Of a stretch of 64,000 nucleotides of DNA, positions 37,270 to 45,207 are shown in pieces. Origin of the DNA: Rhizobium sp. R634 (lineage in GTDB: Bacteria > Pseudomonadota > Alphaproteobacteria > Rhizobiales > Rhizobiaceae); the NCBI RefSeq assembly GCF_002211305.1, contig NZ_LOKW01000023.1, forward strand, positions 1 to 64,000, written 5' to 3'. Numbering within the stretch: position 1 is the stretch's first letter; each line of letters opens with the position of its first letter. Below the pieces are notes generated by a model. It was not told the origin of the DNA and made no database searches. It saw nothing but the letters and a program-made list of their open reading frames with translations. The position numbers and the translations under genes were made by a program.

Positions 37270-38307
37270 ATGGCATCCGCCTCCGAACTGGCTGCCCGTC
37301 TCGCGCGTGATGCCGAAGCGGTGTGTCGTCATTATCTTTCGGCCGGCCGGCGATATGGCAACTACTGGATCGTCGGCGATACCTGCAACAACAAGGGGCG
37401 GTCGCTCTATGTTCATCTGGCCGGCCCACGGGTCGGTCGCTGGACCGATGCCGCCACCGGTCAATACGGCGATCTCCTTGATCTTGTTCGTGAGAGCTGC
37501 GGCCTGATCGATTTTCGCGATGTCGCGAGCGAGGCGCGGCAATTCCTGCGCCTGCCGAAAACGGAGGGAGCGTCGGCATATCAAGCAACCAGCGCCACAG
37601 GCCGAACCAACCGCCCAGCATCCGCGCGGGCACGGCGGCTTTTTGCGATGGGGCAGCCGCTCAGCGGCACACTTGCCGATAGCTACCTGCGACAGCGCGC
37701 GATCTTGCGCGGATCGGAGCACGCCAGTCTCCGTTTCCACCCTTCCTGCTATTACCGCGATCTGCTCACGGGCGATATCGCGCGCTATCCGGCCCTGATT
37801 GCTGCTGTCACAAGTCCAAGCGGTGCGATCACCGGGGTGCATCGGACCTGGCTCGACCCGAACGGTGACGGCAAGGCGAAGGTCGAGGATCCCAGGCGAG
37901 CATTGGGCAGCCTGCTCGGCAATGCAGTGCGTTTCAACGTGCCAGCCGATGCACCCGTGTCGGTGATGGCGGCAGGTGAGGGCCTCGAAACCATGCTGTC
38001 GCTGTCGCATGTCATGCCGGGAATGCCGATGGTGGCGGCGCTCACTGCCAACCACCTTGCGGCCTTCCGGGCGCCGACAAGCGTCTTACGCTTCTATATC
38101 GCTGCGGATGCGGATGCGGCCGGCCGGCACGGGATCGAAAGGCTGAGCCAGGCGGCTCGATCAATCGGCATCCTGCCGCTCGTGCTCGCGCCCGAACTCG
38201 GCGATTTCAACGAGGATCTGCGCAGGCTGGGACCGGACCGGTTGACGGCGAACCTTCGTCGGCAGCTTATACCCGAAGACGCCGCTGCGTTTCTACCTGC
38301 TGCGTAA
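37270..38307 (+). CDS. Toprim domain protein, primase-like (345 aa)
   Basis: An N-terminal zinc-finger-free DNA-binding region is followed by a Toprim fold: MAAGEGLETMLSL (conserved Glu) and RFYIAADADAAGRHG (DxD). The family (DUF7146/Toprim) accompanies strawberry-notch-like genes on these plasmids and may prime or process incoming single-stranded DNA. The ATG at 37270 follows GAGGTGATC. It is the likely partner of the upstream helicase. Confidence 0.85.
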   Translation: MASASELAARLARDAEAVCRHYLSAGRRYGNYWIVGDTCNNKGRSLYVHLAGPRVGRWTDAATGQYGDLLDLVRESCGLIDFRDVASEARQFLRLPKTEGASAYQATSATGRTNRPASARARRLFAMGQPLSGTLADSYLRQRAILRGSEHASLRFHPSCYYRDLLTGDIARYPALIAAVTSPSGAITGVHRTWLDPNGDGKAKVEDPRRALGSLLGNAVRFNVPADAPVSVMAAGEGLETMLSLSHVMPGMPMVAALTANHLAAFRAPTSVLRFYIAADADAAGRHGIERLSQAARSIGILPLVLAPELGDFNEDLRRLGPDRLTANLRRQLIPEDAAAFLPAA

Positions 38308-38628
38308 CACCGGCCAGGCGAGGGCGCGAAGTGGCGTCAGGTCGGATTCTGATGGACGCGGCGTCATGGTTCTCCATGTTTGCCCGCACCCGCCAGCCTG
38401 CCGAGAGGCGACCCATACCACGCGGTGCCCTGACCTTCAGCGGGTCGCTCAGGTTTCTTCCCCGCAGCGGCTTTGCCGCGGCTCCTCGCGAGCCAAGAAA
38501 CCCTCCCTCCGCCGCCCGGCGCTTCGCTGGGCCGCGGCGCGATCCGCCGCGGTTCCGGCCCGGTCCCACGTGGACAGGGATCGCCGTCAGGCCGCGAGAG
38601 GCGCGGCGAAAAACCGACGGAGATCGAC
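38308..38628. other. GC-rich intergenic segment with repeat element
   Basis: No ORF is credible, though the GC-rich DNA is open in several frames. It includes CTCGCGAGCCAAGAA at 38485-38499, a variant of a sequence also found at 42160-42174 and 58494-58508, upstream of other backbone genes. Confidence 0.45.
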
Positions 38629-39564
38629 ATGAACCTTTTTCCATCCTTCAACGAGGCCCCCGAGCCGCAGCACGCATCCTCCCCGACCGACCGCTTCATC
38701 TACGAGATGCAACTGCACGGGTACCGCCCTTTCCAGGACGAGCCCGATCCTCGCCCGCTCCCTGAAGAACCGGCCGTCCAGGGGTCGCTGACCACGATCT
38801 TTGACGCCCTGTTCGAGATGCTCGGCGACACGCGGCTCGAACCTGATCTCGAGGACCTCTTCTGGTCGACCGTCAATCTCTTCCACCGTGCCGGCGAGCG
38901 CATCCAGCGTGAGCTCGACCGCAACGAGGAGGCGCAGCGCAGCGGTCAACGCGAACAGGACGGCTCCGAAGTCAAAAGCGTCGAACTCGAACGCCTGATC
39001 GCCGAAGGCATTACAATGCTGGAGCGCCGCAACAGCTTCGAGTTCATGCGCGACTTCGCCGCTGACCTCTTCGAGGCGCAAACCGGTTCCGCCTGGCGGC
39101 CGCGCACCGGCTCGAAAATCAGCCACGCCAACATGACCGCGGCGATGATCGATAGCCGTGATTTCCTGTCTGCCCGGCGGCGCGCCGAGACCGAAGTGCT
39201 GATCCCGCCCGGCACCAAGATCGCCTTCGCAGGCGGGATGGACTATAACGACCACGATCGCATCTGGGCGAAGCTCGATCAGGCCTATGCCAAGCATCCC
39301 GACATGGTCCTGCTCCACGGCGGCTCGCCTAAGGGCGCCGAGCGCATCGCCGCCTGCTGGGCAGAAGCCCGAAAGGTGACACAGATCTCCTTCAAGCCGA
39401 ATTGGACCAAACACGCCAAGGCTGCTCCGTTCCGCCGCAACGACGAGATGCTGTCCGTCATGCCGGCCGGCCTGATCGTCTTCCCTGGTAACGGCATCAC
39501 CGGCAACCTCGCCGACAAGGCGCGCCGGCTCGGCATTCCGGTCTGGCAGGCAGGCGGCGATTAG
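38629..39564 (+). CDS. DUF2493 (cpYpsA-related SLOG family) protein (311 aa)
   Basis: Helical N-terminal two thirds, then the DUF2493 fold: KIAFAGGMDYNDHDRIW and VLLHGGSPKGAERIA, the SLOG-type nucleotide-binding signature, ending with FPGNGITGNLADKARRLGI. The family is proposed to bind nucleotides in conflict or transfer contexts. The ATG at 38629 is chosen because the upstream open part is GC-rich repeat DNA. Confidence 0.85.
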   Translation: MNLFPSFNEAPEPQHASSPTDRFIYEMQLHGYRPFQDEPDPRPLPEEPAVQGSLTTIFDALFEMLGDTRLEPDLEDLFWSTVNLFHRAGERIQRELDRNEEAQRSGQREQDGSEVKSVELERLIAEGITMLERRNSFEFMRDFAADLFEAQTGSAWRPRTGSKISHANMTAAMIDSRDFLSARRRAETEVLIPPGTKIAFAGGMDYNDHDRIWAKLDQAYAKHPDMVLLHGGSPKGAERIAACWAEARKVTQISFKPNWTKHAKAAPFRRNDEMLSVMPAGLIVFPGNGITGNLADKARRLGIPVWQAGGD

Positions 39565-39625
39565 GCCGCCTTGTCGCCCATACGGTGGACAGAAGAGCGA
39601 TCGGTCGACGGTGGCAATTGGATGG

Positions 39626-40084
39626 CTAAGTGGATGGCTTGGTGACAAGAAGCGGGATAGGAAGTGCAGCATTCGCATCGTCAAGGATTTCGAAGGAATG
39701 CCTTCCTTCGTCGTCGATTGACACGGAGTAACTCATTCGATCCTGGATGTGGTTGTTCTCATCAAAGGTTAGGATCTTCGGCTTCAGCGATGTGATCCGG
39801 TTCTCGTCGAGATAGATCGAGTTGCAGATGATAATTTGGTCCCCGGGCTGGCAGGTGCGGGCAGCCGCACCGTTGAGAATGCAGCACCGGGAGCCTCGCT
39901 CGCCCAGGATGACGTACGTCGAGATTCTGGCTCCCGAATTTTTGTTCCAGATCTCGACGAACTCCATCGGGAGTATGCCCGCTTCTTCACAGTGATCGGG
40001 ATCCAGAGTAATCGAGCCATGATAGTTGAGATTTGCCTCTGTCACGTAGATGCCGTGCAATTTGCCAGCCACCAATTTTCGCAT
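39626..40084 (-). CDS. panD: Aspartate 1-decarboxylase PanD (152 aa)
   Basis: MRKLVAGKLHGIYVTEANLNYHGSIT and later ILNGAAARTC match pyruvoyl-dependent aspartate decarboxylase. The YHGS site, where the chain self-cleaves between Gly 23 and Ser 24 to make the pyruvoyl group, is intact, as are Lys 8 and the GAAAR element. The enzyme converts L-aspartate to beta-alanine for pantothenate and CoA. It is about 25 residues longer than the E. coli enzyme. Unlike the neighbouring backbone genes it is metabolic, on the minus strand and alone, so a recent acquisition or a rescue function is possible. Confidence 0.9.
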   Translation of the reverse strand: MRKLVAGKLHGIYVTEANLNYHGSITLDPDHCEEAGILPMEFVEIWNKNSGARISTYVILGERGSRCCILNGAAARTCQPGDQIIICNSIYLDENRITSLKPKILTFDENNHIQDRMSYSVSIDDEGRHSFEILDDANAALPIPLLVTKPST

Positions 40085-40792
40085 GTTCCCTCGCCTCAAA
40101 TTTCAACGACGGCTTTATTAGAGGAAACTTGAAATCGACAAAAGAAGTTTGCTGCGATGCCCCGGCTCCGTCGAGCGGTATGTGGAAACCGCCACCCACT
40201 TCGTGGGCCACGGCTTGCAGGGACTGACGCGCTCGTCCTGATCGATAATTGCGAAGAAGCCATCAAAGTCCTGCTGGCGGCGCGCCCTCCGATCGGAAGG
40301 CTTTTGTAGTCTGGGTATTGTTTCAGAGGAAGCGTTAATCCCGGGCACGAACCGACTCCGGACAATCGCCTTTACGGTGCCTTTTGGTGCGGCTGCGTTC
40401 GTGGCTGACGTTCTGCCTTCACCCATCGCCGCAGACGAGTGTCACGGTTTACCCGCTAAACAATCTCAGGACGGCTCGCGCCATTGAGGCGATCGGGCTT
40501 GGAAGCGAGCCGTTACGCAGGGGGCGCGCGAGACGGCGGCAGCCCGGATTCCTCAACGACGGTGACGGGCTCCTGGTGGCTGCATCGAGGTGCGGTCGAG
40601 CCTTAAGGGCGCTTCCTCCGTCGGAGGCTTCGAAACCATTCCCTTCTCTATGTCGCCTTTCTAAGGGACCGGCCGCAATCAGCGTCAACCCGCAAGGGGT
40701 TCCCCTGCGCTGACGCTCCGGTGACGCCTGCGGCTCGCCCCCTTCTCCGGGCGCCATCGGGAATGGTCCCGAGCAACCGAAGGAGAATTACC
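40085..40792. other. Intergenic region upstream of the first DUF736 gene
   Basis: Seven hundred bases without a convincing gene. The right part is GC-rich and contains a long, nearly perfect stem-loop at 40681-40717 that ends 75 bases before the DUF736 start. Confidence 0.45.
40681..40717 (+). repeat. Long stem-loop in the leader of the DUF736 gene
   Basis: Outer arms AGCGTCA (40681-40687) and TGACGCT (40711-40717) enclose a second stem, CGCA-GGGG against CCCC-TGCG, with a TT loop. The structure could be an attenuator or RNA switch of the downstream gene, or an operator. Confidence 0.6.
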
Positions 40793-41116
40793 ATGGCTAC
40801 CACGATCGCAACCCTGACGCAGAAGACCGATGGCAGTCTCGAAGGCGTCTTCGCCACCATCCGGGTCAATGCCTTGATCGCCATTATCCCCAATGTCAAC
40901 AAGGCTAGCGAAGAAGCTCCGGATTACCGCATCATCCACCGCAAGACCGGCTTCGAAATCGGCGCAGGCTGGAACCGCATCGCCCGCCAGACCGGTGAAG
41001 AATATCTCTCCGTCAAGCTCGAAGCGCCCGAGATCGGCGTCATCTTCGGCAATCTCGCACCCGCTCCCGGCGGCGAGGCAAATCGCAAGGTCATCCTGTG
41101 GAACAACCCGGCCTGA
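40793..41116 (+). CDS. DUF736 family protein (107 aa), first paralog
   Basis: MATTIATLTQKTDGSLEG and APDYRIIHRKTGFEIGAGW match DUF736, a small protein common on rhizobial and Sphingomonas plasmids. Start preceded by GAAGGAGAATTACC. A second copy lies at 58634. Function unknown, though it usually accompanies transfer genes. Confidence 0.85.
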   Translation: MATTIATLTQKTDGSLEGVFATIRVNALIAIIPNVNKASEEAPDYRIIHRKTGFEIGAGWNRIARQTGEEYLSVKLEAPEIGVIFGNLAPAPGGEANRKVILWNNPA

Positions 41117-41178
41117 GCGAGGTGGCCGGTCCCGAAATGGATCGGCCTCTCCCATCCACCTAATCCGAGGAGATGGCG

Positions 41179-41505
41179 ATGAGCCGCTATACGATCACCG
41201 TCACCAGAACCGCATTACGCCATGCCGATCCCGATGCCGTCATCGGATACGACCGCCCGCTACAGACGTTCTTTCTCCAGGCCTTCGCCGACAGCGAGGG
41301 TGAGAACCTGGCGCTCTGGCTCGGTACTAATATCCGGGCGTTTGAAACCCTGTCCGATCTCCGCGCAGCCGCGATCGCTCTGGGTTACGACTTCGTTCCG
41401 ATCGCATCTGGCACGCTATGCCGGCTGCTCGACGACTATGCCCGAGAGGCGATCTGCCCGGTGCCTGATAGCATTGTCCAGGATTTGCAGCCTCAAACTC
41501 ACTAA
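41179..41505 (+). CDS. Small conserved hypothetical protein (108 aa)
   Basis: A soluble protein, MSRYTITVTRTALRHAD, with an amphipathic middle (LWLGTNIRAFETLSDLRAAA). Start at 41179 chosen because GAGGAGATGGCG precedes it. It follows the DUF736 gene by 62 bases, a pairing often seen on these plasmids. Function unknown. Confidence 0.65.
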   Translation: MSRYTITVTRTALRHADPDAVIGYDRPLQTFFLQAFADSEGENLALWLGTNIRAFETLSDLRAAAIALGYDFVPIASGTLCRLLDDYAREAICPVPDSIVQDLQPQTH

Positions 41506-41530
41506 TCGGCGCTAGTTGCGCAAAACACGA

Positions 41531-41559
41531 AAGCCCGACCTCTGCTGGAGGCCGGGCTT
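41531..41559. terminator. Bidirectional terminator between small gene and HU gene
   Basis: Arms AAGCCCG (41531-41537) and CGGGCTT (41553-41559), extended by ACC/GGC pairs, followed by a pyrimidine run. It sits between convergent genes. Confidence 0.75.
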
Positions 41560-41580
41560 CCTCTTATTCGCCCAGTTGGC

Positions 41581-41859
41581 CTACTTGTTGAGGGCATCCT
41601 TCAGGGCCTTGGCCGGCGTGAAGGCCAGCTTCTTCGCCGCGGCGACCTTGATCGTTGCGCCGGTCGCGGGATTGCGCGCTTCCCGCTCCGGCGTGTCCTT
41701 GACCTTGAACTTGCCGAAGCCGGGCAGCGAGGTTTCGTTTCCGGCGACGGCAGCCTCGGTAATCGAGGCGATCACAGCCTCGACGATTGCCTTACCTTGC
41801 GCCTTGGTCAGGTTGTGCTCAGTAGCGATCTTGTCGGCGATTTCATTGGTGGTGGTCAT
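41581..41859 (-). CDS. HU-family DNA-binding protein (92 aa)
   Basis: LPGFGKFKVKDTPEREARNPATG is the conserved HU/IHF arm with the P-tip, after an N-terminal helix pair. Lysine-rich and of normal length. Nucleoid-associated proteins on plasmids can mask plasmid DNA or assist replication and transfer. It is convergent with the previous gene. Confidence 0.93.
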   Translation of the reverse strand: MTTTNEIADKIATEHNLTKAQGKAIVEAVIASITEAAVAGNETSLPGFGKFKVKDTPEREARNPATGATIKVAAAKKLAFTPAKALKDALNK

Positions 41860-42030
41860 GTCAGTCTCCGCATCGTGATTGATATGGAATCCGTGACAGG
41901 CGATTTTCGTCCTGTCATCGGTGAAGAGTGAGTACGACGTTCAAAGCGCTGGATTTCCACAGCTTCTGATCGAGCGCAGCACTCCGCGTTCTGAGAGCCA
42001 CGACAGTGTCCGCCGCCCCCGACAATTATC

Positions 42031-42084
42031 GGTGCCACACGAGAGGTTGGTTGTCTGCTTAGTCCCTCCGAGGGTGTCATGGCG
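42031..42084 (+). repeat. Dispersed ~55-base repeat, copy A
   Basis: GGTGCCACACGAGAGG, then TCTGCT, AGTCC and TCCGAGGGTG-T-CATGGCG. It is repeated almost identically at 59046-59096. Confidence 0.75.
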
Positions 42085-42367
42085 GTCTGGCTCTACTCGT
42101 GTCGCTTCGCGCCACTCCCGGAGCCCGCTTTGCGGTCTCCGCCTCCGGTCACGATCCATCTCGCGGGCCAAGAAGCGATGTCGACGCCTCATGTCGAAAC
42201 GGCGCCTCATCCATATGGCCGGCTGATCGCCGGATACGGTCGCGGCGCCTGCCGGCACCGCGGTGCTCTTCTTCTCTGACGTCCTATTGTGCACCCGCCA
42301 CTCCGGCGTCAAGGACTGCGTGGGCTCCTTTCGTCAGAAACGAAAAGGAGAATGCGTCAATCAAAAG

Positions 42368-42430
42368 TTCAGCAGAATGGTCGATAGATAGTCAGCGGAA
42401 TGGTCGATAGGAAGTCAGCGGAGTGGTATG
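42368..42430 (+). repeat. 23-base tandem repeat, 2.7 units
   Basis: Units of the form GTCAGCGGAATGGTCGATAG plus three bases, at 42368-42390, 42391-42413 and a shortened third unit to 42430. The spacing lacks spacers, so it is not CRISPR. Such multiple repeats can mark a transposon end or a protein-binding iteron. Confidence 0.55.
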
Positions 42431-42720
42431 TTGCTAGAGCCAAGCATTGACAAAAATGTCCATCGATCACGGCTCGCAAACCTTCACGTTACTGCGACCG
42501 AAGACCTTGAACACAGTTGCAAAATCAGCCTTGTACCTTTGCAGTCCTTCCTGTCTCGATCTCCTCAATCATTGCTTCGAAATCTTGTGGCAATGCTACA
42601 TAATTCAGCAAGAATGCCGCCGCGGCGACACTTTACCCGAACCAAGACAACGGATGGCAGTTCCTTGAATGTGTCTCAATCGAGATACACACATGAACGT
42701 AGAGGTCAGGAGAAACTGCG

Positions 42721-43014
42721 ATGGCCGCACACACATCCATGCTGCACGTTCGAGTAGACGACAAGCTCAAGGCCGATGCCACCGAAACACTGTTTCGGCC
42801 TATCCGTCTCGGATGCCGTGCAGATGTTCCTAACCCGCGTCGCCAAGGAGGGCGTCCTGCCAGTCGCTCTGACGACCGCCCCGAAGCGCACGACGAATGG
42901 TTCCGTGCCAAGGTGCGCGAGGCGCTGGTCGATACTCGACTAGGCGTGCCGCATCGGCAGGTCATGGACGAGGCACAAGCATTGATCGACAGGAAGCGCC
43001 GTGCCCGAGCTTAA
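42721..43014 (+). pseudogene. RelB/DinJ-family antitoxin, frameshifted
   Basis: MLHVRVDDKLKADATETL, then, in another frame, GLSVSDAVQMFLTRVAKEG, then back in frame PEAHDEWFRAKVREAL. This is the RelB/DinJ ribbon-helix-helix antitoxin with at least two compensating frameshifts, so the middle (DNA-binding) part is altered. The start ATG at 42721 fits MAAHTSMLHV. Confidence 0.75.
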
Positions 43015-43027
43015 ATGGTTTTGCTGA
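43001..43027 (+). pseudogene. Remnant of the RelE/YafQ-like toxin start
   Basis: GTG at 43001 starts the peptide VPELKWFC and stops at once. MPELKWF is a typical opening of toxins that follow DinJ/RelB antitoxins, and the 14-base overlap with the antitoxin is normal. The rest of the toxin has been replaced by other DNA. Confidence 0.6.
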
Positions 43028-43099
43028 AGACGAATTATTGCCCCGGTCAAACCGAGTCGATAAAATATCCCCGACAAAAGAGCGAGCTTGGAGTGTGCC

Positions 43100-43363
43100 G
43101 TGACAGATCAAAGCATCTCGTGGAAACAGGATGGAATCGACTCCGGCTGGTTCTTCGCCCAGGGCGTCGGTTCGGTGAGAAGCAGTGTCAGCTACCGCCC
43201 AGGCGGGTGGTGGTTCCTTGCGGAATGGCTACCCGACACTGAAGAGCATGATATCGGCCCCTTCAAAACCAAAGCAGCCGCGATAGCCGAAGCGGAGCGC
43301 CTTGCCGTTCAGCGGCTAAAGGACAATCATCGATCGCATGTGCTCACGACCTACTGTCAATAG
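43100..43363 (+). CDS. Small hypothetical protein (87 aa)
   Basis: GTG at 43100 with GGAG 6 bases upstream. The product, MTDQSISWKQDGIDSGWFF, is rich in aromatic residues with a C-terminal helix (AAAIAEAERLAVQRL). No family recognised. It lies between a decayed toxin-antitoxin pair and an Ea22-like gene. Confidence 0.5.
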   Translation: MTDQSISWKQDGIDSGWFFAQGVGSVRSSVSYRPGGWWFLAEWLPDTEEHDIGPFKTKAAAIAEAERLAVQRLKDNHRSHVLTTYCQ

Positions 43364-43391
43364 GTCGGTTGGAAATGGAACCGATACGAAA

Positions 43392-43709
43392 ATGAATGTT
43401 ACGGAAATCATCGCCGCAATAGAGCGCGTTATTGAAAGCGCGACTCCAGGACCATGGTACGGTCGTGGATCTAAGGGTTCTGAAAGTTATGGGGGTGGAT
43501 GTGTTGCCACGACAACAACCTATCAGGACATAAATTTTAAGGCGATCGCCGACGTAAGATCGCACTCTTCGGAAATCAGCTACGATCAAGCTGCTGCAAA
43601 TCGCGAGTTTATTGCGGCCTGCAATCCTGAAAATATCGCCGCTCTTATCTCGGCCTACAAGGAGTTGGAGAGAAAGCTGGCGGCTGATGGCGTGTCTCTG
43701 TCGACATAA
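43392..43709 (+). CDS. Ead/Ea22-like phage-type protein (105 aa)
   Basis: ESATPGPWYGRGSKG and ANREFIAACNPENIAALISAY match the Ead/Ea22-like family: the TPGPW element, then ...EFIAAaNP and a C-terminal helix. Such proteins are common in lambdoid and rhizobial phage early regions, with unknown function. It is a likely prophage-derived gene. Confidence 0.65.
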   Translation: MNVTEIIAAIERVIESATPGPWYGRGSKGSESYGGGCVATTTTYQDINFKAIADVRSHSSEISYDQAAANREFIAACNPENIAALISAYKELERKLAADGVSLST

Positions 43710-44203
43710 TCGTAACAGCCTTTGCTGTTCGGCAGCCGGCTCAGAGCCTATGACCCGGGCGTCGTCCCAAACCTTCGGCGAACTTCCGAAATGCAGATGG
43801 CGACTTTCGATCGGGCCACAACGGGGTGGGGCTCCAGCCTTGTCAAAATCGTCATTAACGCCTGTCTTCAGGAAGCGTGCTTTTGCGCGGCGTAGACTAC
43901 CGCGTGCGAAACACCTTTGCAGATAAACGGAACGCACGGGCGGGGGCAGTCGGTTCCGCCTCCCTGCCGGCCGCTATGCTGAGGCTCCTGCGGCTGCCCT
44001 TGTTCCGCCCTTAGCGTGGCGAGAATTCCCGAAATCCGCCTGACGGCGCCGCTATGCTGATTTCTCCGATACTCTTCATTGTTTGATTGTAACCCGCCTG
44101 CGGGCGGGTTGCCCCATTATCCCTGATCACTGCCGGCAGCCATACGATCGGGACTGCCAGATGATTCGCATCTCGGCCCATGAAGCATCGAAAATCAGTC
44201 AGT
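43710..44203. other. Intergenic region before the virB regulator
   Basis: No gene recognised. A GC-rich hairpin at 44091-44110 lies downstream of the minus-strand regulator gene and may end its transcript. Confidence 0.4.
44091..44110 (-). terminator. Stem-loop downstream of the MarR-like gene
   Basis: Arms AACCCGCC (44091-44098) and GGCGGGTT (44103-44110) around TGCG. No clear T run on the minus strand. Confidence 0.5.
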
Positions 44204-44569
44204 TTAACCGGCCTCCTGGCTGGCGCGAAAGGAACTCAGCTTGCTCAGGAGCTCCCCAGAGATCTCGAATTGCCGCGCCGTTCCCCGGCCCATGGAGTTC
44301 TTCCCCATCGTCTCTAAAAGCATTCCCCGCTTTACCAAAAGGTCGACCGTCTCCTTCACGCCGCTTCGCGTCAGCTCGGTAATCTCGATGATATTCGAGA
44401 GGGTTAGTTTCTGGTGGGCCTGGGTCATCGTATAGAGGATCGTCATCATGCCGATCTGCTTCAGTCTCGCCTGCGGGGTTTCGTCCGCCAGCGGATGATC
44501 GAGGATCTCATGAAGAATGAGGCCGGAGAAGGCAAGGTTGTGCCATTGCGTTTTAATCGCGCTTGTCAT
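44204..44569 (-). CDS. MarR-like winged-helix regulator (121 aa), probable virB regulator
   Basis: ARLKQIGMMTILYTMTQA, then LTLSNIIEITELTRSGVKETVDLLVKRG, is a winged-helix DNA-binding segment. The product is small, basic in the recognition helix, and has no sensor domain. It is divergent from the virB operon with only about 100 bases between, so it probably binds the intervening promoter region. In R. etli a winged-helix protein, RctA, represses virB and tra genes on a related plasmid; equivalence is only a suggestion. Confidence 0.7.
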   Translation of the reverse strand: MTSAIKTQWHNLAFSGLILHEILDHPLADETPQARLKQIGMMTILYTMTQAHQKLTLSNIIEITELTRSGVKETVDLLVKRGMLLETMGKNSMGRGTARQFEISGELLSKLSSFRASQEAG

Positions 44570-44667
44570 GTCATTTAACTGTGCTATATACGGCAGTATG
44601 AGCCTGGGAAGTCCGATTGGATCTCCCGAAACGCAATAGGGCGCCGTGGTCTCGAAGGATCCTGTTC
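44570..44667 (+). promoter_or_regulatory. Divergent promoter/operator region of regulator and virB operon
   Basis: This 98-base gap contains GTGCTATATACGGCAG (44582-44597) with TATATA-like promoter elements, and should hold the operators of both transcripts. Confidence 0.5.
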
Positions 44668-45204
44668 ATGAAAAGCCTTCTCCTGAATTCACTGCTCGCG
44701 GTCTGCTTCGTCGCGCCACCCTATCTTATTTCCGGCAGTAAAGCGCGGGCCGAAGATTGGGGATGCCAGGTTATCCTATGCCTTTCCAATCCCGGCGGGC
44801 CGACCCAATATGGCGAATGCCGGCCGCCGATCCAGAAACTGTGGCAGGCGCTTGCCGAGGGCCACTCGTTCCCGACCTGCAGCGGCGTCGGTTTTCAGAG
44901 TTCGCGGCCGGGTTATGAACCCTATTATTGCGATGCCGGGTACAGACTGACGAGCGATTATGGTCCGCGCGGGCAGGAAACGACCTGCGTGTCGACGTCG
45001 CTGCAGCCGGTGAGCAACAGCCTCTGCTCAAATGACGAGGAAGACTACACCCACAACAATTCGGTGCTGTCGCCACATTGGCAGCGCGTGGACGGACGGC
45101 GCCAATGCATGGGCTATCCGATAACGCGTCCGAATGTGCGATCGCAGCCGCACTATGTCGATGTCACCATCGACGGCGCAGGCACGCAAAGGGTCTGGTA
45201 CTGA
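44668..45204 (+). CDS. Conserved exported protein, first gene of the virB operon (178 aa)
   Basis: MKSLLLNSLLAVCFVAPPYLIS is a signal peptide; the mature part is Cys-rich (EDWGCQVILCLSNPGGPTQY). Homologs precede virB1 in rhizobial and brucella-like T4SS clusters. A TTG start 51 bases upstream is less likely. Role in channel assembly unknown. Confidence 0.75.
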   Translation: MKSLLLNSLLAVCFVAPPYLISGSKARAEDWGCQVILCLSNPGGPTQYGECRPPIQKLWQALAEGHSFPTCSGVGFQSSRPGYEPYYCDAGYRLTSDYGPRGQETTCVSTSLQPVSNSLCSNDEEDYTHNNSVLSPHWQRVDGRRQCMGYPITRPNVRSQPHYVDVTIDGAGTQRVWY

Positions 45205-45207
45205 TCG

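Larger units (their letters stand above)
41860..42720. other. Gene-poor region with repeat elements
   Basis: Contains a 55-base repeat at about 42031-42084 shared with 59046-59096, a CTCGCGGGCCAAGAA element (42160-42174), a GTCAAGGAC arm (42308-42316) and a 23-base tandem repeat at 42368-42430. No protein-like frame found. Confidence 0.5.

Noticed and set aside
40118..40426. Minus-strand open frame upstream of panD
   Set aside because: No ribosome site, poor composition, and overlapping frames are equally open.
42368..42430. Possible CRISPR array
   Set aside because: The units are contiguous without unique spacers and there are no cas genes.
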